Assembly: GCA_910576815.1 (NCBI GenBank)
Contig: CAJTKA010000018.1
Coordinates: 1-64,000, forward strand
Source of the DNA: an uncultured Lachnospiraceae bacterium
GTDB lineage: Bacteria > Bacillota > Clostridia > Lachnospirales > Lachnospiraceae
Length of the DNA stretch: 64,000 bases
Direction of reading: 5' to 3'
Of this stretch, positions 60,219-64,000 are shown one piece after another (position 1 is the stretch's first letter; the number at the start of each line of letters is the position of its first letter). The notes under the pieces were generated by a model. The model worked only from the letters and a program-made list of their open reading frames with translations. It ran no database searches and had not been told where the DNA came from. Position numbers and translations under genes: made by a program.

Positions 60219-60653
60219 ATGATAAGAACAGCCTCCAAAGACGATATTGGAATCATAGCCGAACTGGCAGTCAAAATGTGGGATGATAGCTCCGTAGAGA
60301 AGCTGGCGGATGAATTTGCAGAGCTTATTTCCAAAGATACCGCCTGTATTTTCCTCAAGTATGAAAATGACATGCCTGTCGGATTTGCGCAATGTCAATT
60401 GCGCAGCGATTATGTGGAAGGCACGGAAACATCTCTCGTCGGTTACTTAGAAGGTATTTTCATTTTGGAAGGTTACCGCAAGCGGGGTTATGCCAAAGAA
60501 CTGCTACACGCATGCGAGGCATGGGCAAAGGATATGAGCTGTACAGAATTTGCCAGCGATTGCGAACTTGACAATACCGATAGCCTGGGATTTCATATGG
60601 CGATGGGTTTTACGGAGGCGAATCGCATCATCTGTTTTACGAAGAAGCTGTAA
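60219..60653 (+). CDS. AAC(6')-I-like aminoglycoside acetyltransferase
   Basis: This 144-residue GNAT protein matches the AAC(6')-Ig/Ih group closely in layout: LRSDYVEGTETSLVGYLEGIF, then YRKRGYAKELL (acetyl-CoA loop), CTEFASDCELDN and FHMAMGFTEANRIICF. These blocks are diagnostic of 6'-N-acetyltransferases that inactivate aminoglycosides such as tobramycin and amikacin. The host range and true substrate are unproven; chromosomal copies can be silent or serve other amines. It is coupled to the glycosylase-like gene. Confidence 0.75.
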   Translation: MIRTASKDDIGIIAELAVKMWDDSSVEKLADEFAELISKDTACIFLKYENDMPVGFAQCQLRSDYVEGTETSLVGYLEGIFILEGYRKRGYAKELLHACEAWAKDMSCTEFASDCELDNTDSLGFHMAMGFTEANRIICFTKKL

Positions 60654-60765
60654 AAATATAATTTTTTGGAGATCAAAGTGTTTGCGAAGTTTGGCTTACG
60701 GATTGTAAATTGATATAATAAAGAATGAAAGAAGCTGGGAAGATATTTGCCAGAGAAAGGGGTCA

Positions 60766-61542
60766 ATGATAATGAAAAATTATTCGGAAGATGCGAGCAG
60801 ACAATACCACATTCAGGTGGCGCAGGGTGAGGTGGGGCGCTATGTGATCATGCCCGGAGACCCGAAGCGCTGTGTCAAGATTGCGCAGTATTTTGACGAT
60901 CCTGTTTTGATTGCGGATAACAGGGAATATATTACCTATACGGGAACACTCGACGGGGTGAAAGTGAGCGTGACTTCTACAGGCATCGGCGGACCTTCTG
61001 CAGCGATCGCCATGGAGGAATTGGTGCGCTGCGGCGCGGACACCTTTCTGCGTATCGGTACTTGCGGCGGGATGCAGACGGAGGTGAAAAGCGGCGATAT
61101 CGTGATTGCGACGGGAGCGATCCGCATGGAGGGGACAAGCAGAGAGTATGCGCCCATCGAGTTTCCGGCGGTCCCCAACCTTACTGTGACAAATGCCTTT
61201 GTGGAGGCGGCAAAGAAGTTGGACTGCCCTCATCATGCAGGTGTGGTGCAGTGCAAGGATTCTTTTTACGGGCAGCATGAACCGGAGACGAAGCCTGTAA
61301 GCTATGAGCTTGTGAATAAATGGGAAGCATGGAAGCGGCTGGGATGTTTGGCTTCCGAGATGGAGTCGGCGGCGCTGTTCACAGTGGCAAGTTATTTACA
61401 TGTGCGGGCAGGTTCCTGCTTTTTGGTAGTTGCGAATCAGGAACGCGAAAAGCTGGGACTGGAAAACCCGGTGGTGCATGATACGGATATGGCAGTCCGC
61501 GTGGCGGTGGAAGCGGTGCGGGGGCTGATTCAGAATAATTAA
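60766..61542 (+). CDS. udp: Uridine phosphorylase
   Basis: The 258-residue nucleoside phosphorylase begins MIMKNYSEDASRQYHIQVAQ. It has VIMPGDPKRC, TGIGGPSAAIAMEEL, FLRIGTCGGMQ, and a C-terminal EMESAALFTVASYLHVRAG block, all typical of Udp. It splits uridine to uracil and ribose-1-phosphate for salvage. GGGG lies a few bases before the first of two ATGs (60766, 60772). Confidence 0.92.
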   Translation: MIMKNYSEDASRQYHIQVAQGEVGRYVIMPGDPKRCVKIAQYFDDPVLIADNREYITYTGTLDGVKVSVTSTGIGGPSAAIAMEELVRCGADTFLRIGTCGGMQTEVKSGDIVIATGAIRMEGTSREYAPIEFPAVPNLTVTNAFVEAAKKLDCPHHAGVVQCKDSFYGQHEPETKPVSYELVNKWEAWKRLGCLASEMESAALFTVASYLHVRAGSCFLVVANQEREKLGLENPVVHDTDMAVRVAVEAVRGLIQNN

Positions 61543-61553
61543 GGGTTAACAAA

Positions 61554-62207
61554 ATGCTTAAGAAGGTACTATTCAAAATTACAAAAGGTCCCTTTATGGG
61601 TTCCATGGTTGGAAAAGTATTTCAATACTGCAGCCGGTTGATTCTTGTGAAGAAAATATATAACGGCAAGGAAGTTATTGCGTTTTATCATCCGCAGCCT
61701 TCCTATCAAAATCATGTAATTATTGTGCCGAAAAAGGCGATTAAAAATTTGTAGCAGATGGCATCCGATTCTTATAGCAGATATTTTGTGAAGATTTGGG
61801 AGACCGTAAAGGATATATGTGCGGCGCATCCTCAATTTCGCGATGCATTCGTGATCGCTGCCAATGGAGGGAAAAGGCAGGAGGTTCAACAGGTACATTT
61901 TCATATGTTTACGGACCAAGAAGTTGTAAATGAATACTCTGCGCAGGAGCAGGCGGAGAATGTTTTTTAAAGGGATGGGAATATTTGTATTTTGGAGCAT
62001 CCTAACCCCAATTGGGAAGTTCATTTTGTAATGCAGCCAGTTTCGTCATTCCAAATGACAAGGGATGACAAAGATAAAGATGCGTTTTTGGGAAACGTTT
62101 TACATAGTATAGATAGATTAAATGATGAGTGCGATATTGTGCAGAGAGGGTATTCGCTTGTATATCAACATAGGAAGAACAGTGAGATTGATTGTCCTGT
62201 TTCGTAG
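61554..62207 (+). pseudogene. HIT-domain protein with two in-frame stop codons
   Basis: A single frame runs from ATG 61554 to 62207 with family-like sequence throughout (YHPQPSYQNHVIIVPKKAI, the HIT motif VHFHMF, EHPNPNWEVHFVMQP, DIVQRGYSLVYQ). It is broken by TAG at 61752-61754 and TAA at 61968-61970, with no frameshift. HIT proteins hydrolyse nucleotide phosphoramidates. TAG probably arose from CAG. It appears recently inactivated; suppression is less likely. Confidence 0.8.
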
Positions 62208-62409
62208 ATTGATTTAAAAAATCCGTGGATAACATTTTAGAGAGCTCTCCGATTTGCAGTATTGGCATGGTTATGGAATTTCTGTAAATAAAGCCAAGTT
62301 TTTCGTTGGTAAAAAGGTTTTTATCCTGTTTAAAATATTCATGTGTATCTTTGATTTCCGAACAATAATTATCTATTTTAATGAGTAATGTTTTATCCTT
62401 TGGATTCAT
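62002..62409 (-). pseudogene. Truncated HepT-like (HEPN/DUF86) toxin
   Basis: The first 65 or so residues (from ATG 62409, MNPKDKTLLIKIDNY to IGELSKMLSTDF) match the N-terminal half of HEPN/DUF86 toxins. The frame then continues only as antisense of the HIT pseudogene. The catalytic RX4HXY segment of HepT is missing, so RNase or AMPylation-target function should be lost. It overlaps the MNT antitoxin gene as in MntA-HepT pairs. A deletion probably fused the two neighbouring genes. Confidence 0.65.
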
Positions 62410-62689
62410 AAATAACAACCTCGTCTTTTTTGATTTGTTCCAAGAATTCAATATCGTTGGATGTATCTGTAATTACATCGATATTTGAACCTAATACCAT
62501 TTCCAGCTCATCAATAAATGCTGCTAACTGAAATAATGATCGGATAGCTCCCTTTGAAATCAAAAAATCATAATCACTTGTTTCTGTTGCTGTATTTTTT
62601 GCTCTGGAACCAAATAGTGCGACTCTGTCTGCACCGTATTTTTGCGCAATGGGAGTAACCAGATTTGATATTTTTTTGATATCCGTCAT
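62393..62689 (-). CDS. Minimal nucleotidyltransferase (MntA-like antitoxin)
   Basis: The protein of about 98 residues has the polymerase-beta motif GSRA (N-terminal) and SDYDF, the pattern G-S-x(10)-D-x-D of MNT proteins. In type VII toxin-antitoxin pairs MntA AMPylates the HEPN toxin. The ATG at 62689 is preceded by GGAG. Its partner downstream is truncated, so the pair is likely non-functional. Confidence 0.78.
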   Translation of the reverse strand: MTDIKKISNLVTPIAQKYGADRVALFGSRAKNTATETSDYDFLISKGAIRSLFQLAAFIDELEMVLGSNIDVITDTSNDIEFLEQIKKDEVVIYESKG

Positions 62690-62853
62690 TTTAATCTCCA
62701 TGTCAGAACAGTTTGCCACATAAAGTTTTGTTGCAGTTATTATTATAGTTTACTTTTGATAAGGATACAACATCAAAAAAGTTAATTCTTGCATATTGAT
62801 CGCAGAATAAGCTATAATGTTTCCAATCAAAAATGTTTGAAAGGATTATCAAT

Positions 62854-63318
62854 ATGGTAAGGCAAATAAGAACTTCTGCGAAAGCAGTGATTATTCAAAA
62901 CGGCAAATTGCTCGCCATAAAGTTGAACGATGGCAAAGAGGAATGGTACATATTGCCCGGCGGCGGACAGGAGTGTGAGGAAATGCTTTCGCAGGCTGTG
63001 GAACGGGAAGTGAGAGAAGAAGCGGGGATAGAGGTTGCGTGCAAAGATTTACTTTTCGTGATAGAGGGAGTTCACGGGGAAGATTTTCACAGAGTGGATC
63101 TGGTATTTTTATGTGATTATCTGGGAGAAGCCCCTGATGCAGAACTGCATGGGGATACGAATCAAATTGGTTTTGAATGGCTGGATTTGTCTGTATTAAA
63201 TCAATTGCCCTTGTATCCGTCGAAACTTCGCCGCCCGATCATGAATTTTTATGAGGGGAAAGAATACAAAAAATATCTGGGGAATGAGGAGATTGGGGAT
63301 CCGGCATGTGTAGAATAA
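62854..63318 (+). CDS. Nudix hydrolase
   Basis: The protein of about 154 residues has a full Nudix box: GGGQECEEMLSQAVEREVRE followed by EAG. It hydrolyses a nucleoside diphosphate derivative; the substrate is unknown. The ATG at 62854 follows AAAGG at 10 bases; an in-frame ATG at 62833 would add seven residues. Confidence 0.88.
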   Translation: MVRQIRTSAKAVIIQNGKLLAIKLNDGKEEWYILPGGGQECEEMLSQAVEREVREEAGIEVACKDLLFVIEGVHGEDFHRVDLVFLCDYLGEAPDAELHGDTNQIGFEWLDLSVLNQLPLYPSKLRRPIMNFYEGKEYKKYLGNEEIGDPACVE

Positions 63319-63386
63319 TAATCTGCGGCTTAAATGGCGCTGGAAATAGTACCTTTGGGAAAGCCCTAATGAAATTTGTTTATTGA
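63306..63386 (+). pseudogene. P-loop kinase N-terminal fragment
   Basis: A 26-residue frame starting inside the Nudix stop region reads MCRIIICGLNGAGNSTFGKAL. This is the start of an adenylate-kinase-like P-loop protein (consensus GxNGAGKST) with the Walker lysine changed to Asn, followed by a premature stop. It looks like the stump of a deleted gene. Confidence 0.45.
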
Positions 63387-63402
63387 AAGGCTGGAATCGG
63401 AA

Positions 63403-63912
63403 ATGACCTGTAAAATAAGAAAATGGAAATTATCAGACGCAAAGGATTTGGCAGCTGCCATTTCCAATAAAAAAGTGCAGGATAACCTGCGGGATGGGTT
63501 GCCCTATCCTTATACAGAACAGGACGGAGTGGACTTTATTTCCGCCATGCTTGCGGCGGATGAAAACGAGACCTTTGCTTTTGCGATTACGGTAGATGAT
63601 AAAGCAATTGGCAGTATCGGCGTGTTTCGTCAGGGCAATATCCACAGGCGGACTGCGGAACTGGGATATTACGTGGCGGAAGAATACTGGGGAAAGGGCA
63701 TTATGACCGATGCGGTAAAACAAATTTGCGCGTATGTGTTTGATAACAGCGATATTCTCCGCATATATGCGGAGCCGTTTGCCTACAATGCCGCTTCCTG
63801 CCGTGTGCTGGAAAAAGCGGGCTTTCAATATGAAGGCACCTTGCGAAGCAATGCTGTTAAAAATGAAAAAGTGATCGACATGAAGATGTACTCTTTCTGC
63901 CGATCACTTTGA
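63403..63912 (+). CDS. GNAT-family N-acetyltransferase (RimJ/RimL type)
   Basis: The protein of about 169 residues begins MTCKIRKWKLSDAKDLAAAI. It has the acetyl-CoA loop EYWGKGIMTDAV and the AYNAASCRVLEKAGFQYEGTL block near the C-terminus. The ATG at 63403 is preceded by GGAATCGGAA, a modest ribosome site. The substrate is unknown. It differs from the first GNAT gene (307-852), sharing only the family fold. Confidence 0.85.
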   Translation: MTCKIRKWKLSDAKDLAAAISNKKVQDNLRDGLPYPYTEQDGVDFISAMLAADENETFAFAITVDDKAIGSIGVFRQGNIHRRTAELGYYVAEEYWGKGIMTDAVKQICAYVFDNSDILRIYAEPFAYNAASCRVLEKAGFQYEGTLRSNAVKNEKVIDMKMYSFCRSL

Positions 63913-63933
63913 ATAGACTTATTACATTTCGGG

Positions 63934-64000
63934 CTAAACGTGCTTAGCCGCCGCTTCCAGCGCTTCGTCGATGTGGGCGCAGAAATTCTCTATGCCGACC
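63934..64000 (-). CDS. C-terminal end of an unidentified gene
   Basis: An open minus-strand frame enters from outside the window and ends in VGIENFCAHIDEALEAAAKHV before TAG. The helical, Ala/Glu-rich ending looks like protein, but 21 residues are too few to name a family. Confidence 0.45.
   Translation of the reverse strand, partial: VGIENFCAHIDEALEAAAKHV

Noticed and set aside
61752..61754. Amber codon read as an amino acid in the HIT gene
   Set aside because: A second stop (TAA) lies in the same frame and no suppressor or pyrrolysine genes are seen, so pseudogenisation is simpler.
62002..62208. C-terminal half of the HepT-like frame as real protein
   Set aside because: It only reads the complementary strand of the HIT pseudogene and shows no HEPN sequence.

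Overview
The window looks like a chromosomal segment of a spore-forming, Gram-positive Clostridia, most likely the Lachnospiraceae. The support is a type II fatty-acid cluster built on FabK rather than FabI, the Firmicutes gene order around holB/ricT/trmN6/rsmI, SpmA and CotH-like genes, AGGAGG ribosome sites, and frequent GTG and TTG starts. No phage, plasmid or CRISPR array is visible. The window starts in the 3' end of a tRNA-Phe and ends in the 3' end of an unidentified minus-strand gene.

Layout. 1-5.2 kb: tRNA-Phe end, a GNAT acetyltransferase, an orphan PTS EIIC, three overlapping small membrane proteins (two with zinc ribbons) and a CgeB-like glycosyltransferase. 5.2-13.7 kb: a housekeeping run syntenic with the B. 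subtilis yaaO-yabC region (HD protein, Orn/Lys/Arg decarboxylase, guanylate-kinase-like protein, YaaR, HolB, RicT, TrmN6, a putative glycoside hydrolase, RsmI). 13.7-17.1 kb: a visibly AT-rich minus-strand bacteriocin-type cassette with a double-glycine precursor, a C39 peptidase-ABC exporter, a two-TM membrane protein and two duplicated promoter/leader units, one now leading into a decayed precursor start. 17.2-20.3 kb: a MerR-controlled ABC exporter with two membrane subunits but one ATPase. 20.4-27.6 kb: fatty-acid synthesis (acpP, fabK, fabD, fabG, fabF, fabZ, a nitronate-monooxygenase-like gene, fabH), with two FabT-like operators and a small inverted-repeat element inside it.

27.6-42.9 kb: chemoreceptor, a MacB/FtsX-type ABC transporter with its two-component system separated by an Rpn-family nuclease gene, a MATE exporter with a long structured leader, a GntR/ABC-2 operon, a second Rpn paralog with 54-bp tandem coding repeats, and another two-component system. 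43-50.4 kb: a lipoprotein fusing a class D beta-lactamase-type domain to RCC1 repeats, then a VTC-domain / DUF4956 / CotH cluster split by an IS110-family element, then spmA. 50.4-64 kb: small cysteine-rich proteins, a PlsC-like acyltransferase with a zinc ribbon, an RR-ABC-HK module of the peptide-resistance type, glycerate kinase, YbaK, an AlkZ/YcaQ-like protein, an AAC(6')-like acetyltransferase, uridine phosphorylase, and a decaying stretch (HIT pseudogene with two nonsense codons, MNT with truncated HepT, a P-loop kinase fragment) among Nudix and GNAT genes.

Themes. There are three two-component systems, five ABC systems and a MATE exporter, which fits a gut bacterium exposed to antimicrobial peptides. 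Small repeated, structured elements recur between genes: a 49-bp twin-hairpin repeat in two copies, a composite stem-loop 3' element in two copies plus a related terminator, and the element between fabG and fabF. The best candidates for something undescribed are the beta-lactamase-RCC1 fusion, the duplicated precursor promoter/leader unit, and the composite 3' stem-loop element. All assignments come from reading the sequence; no database search was run.
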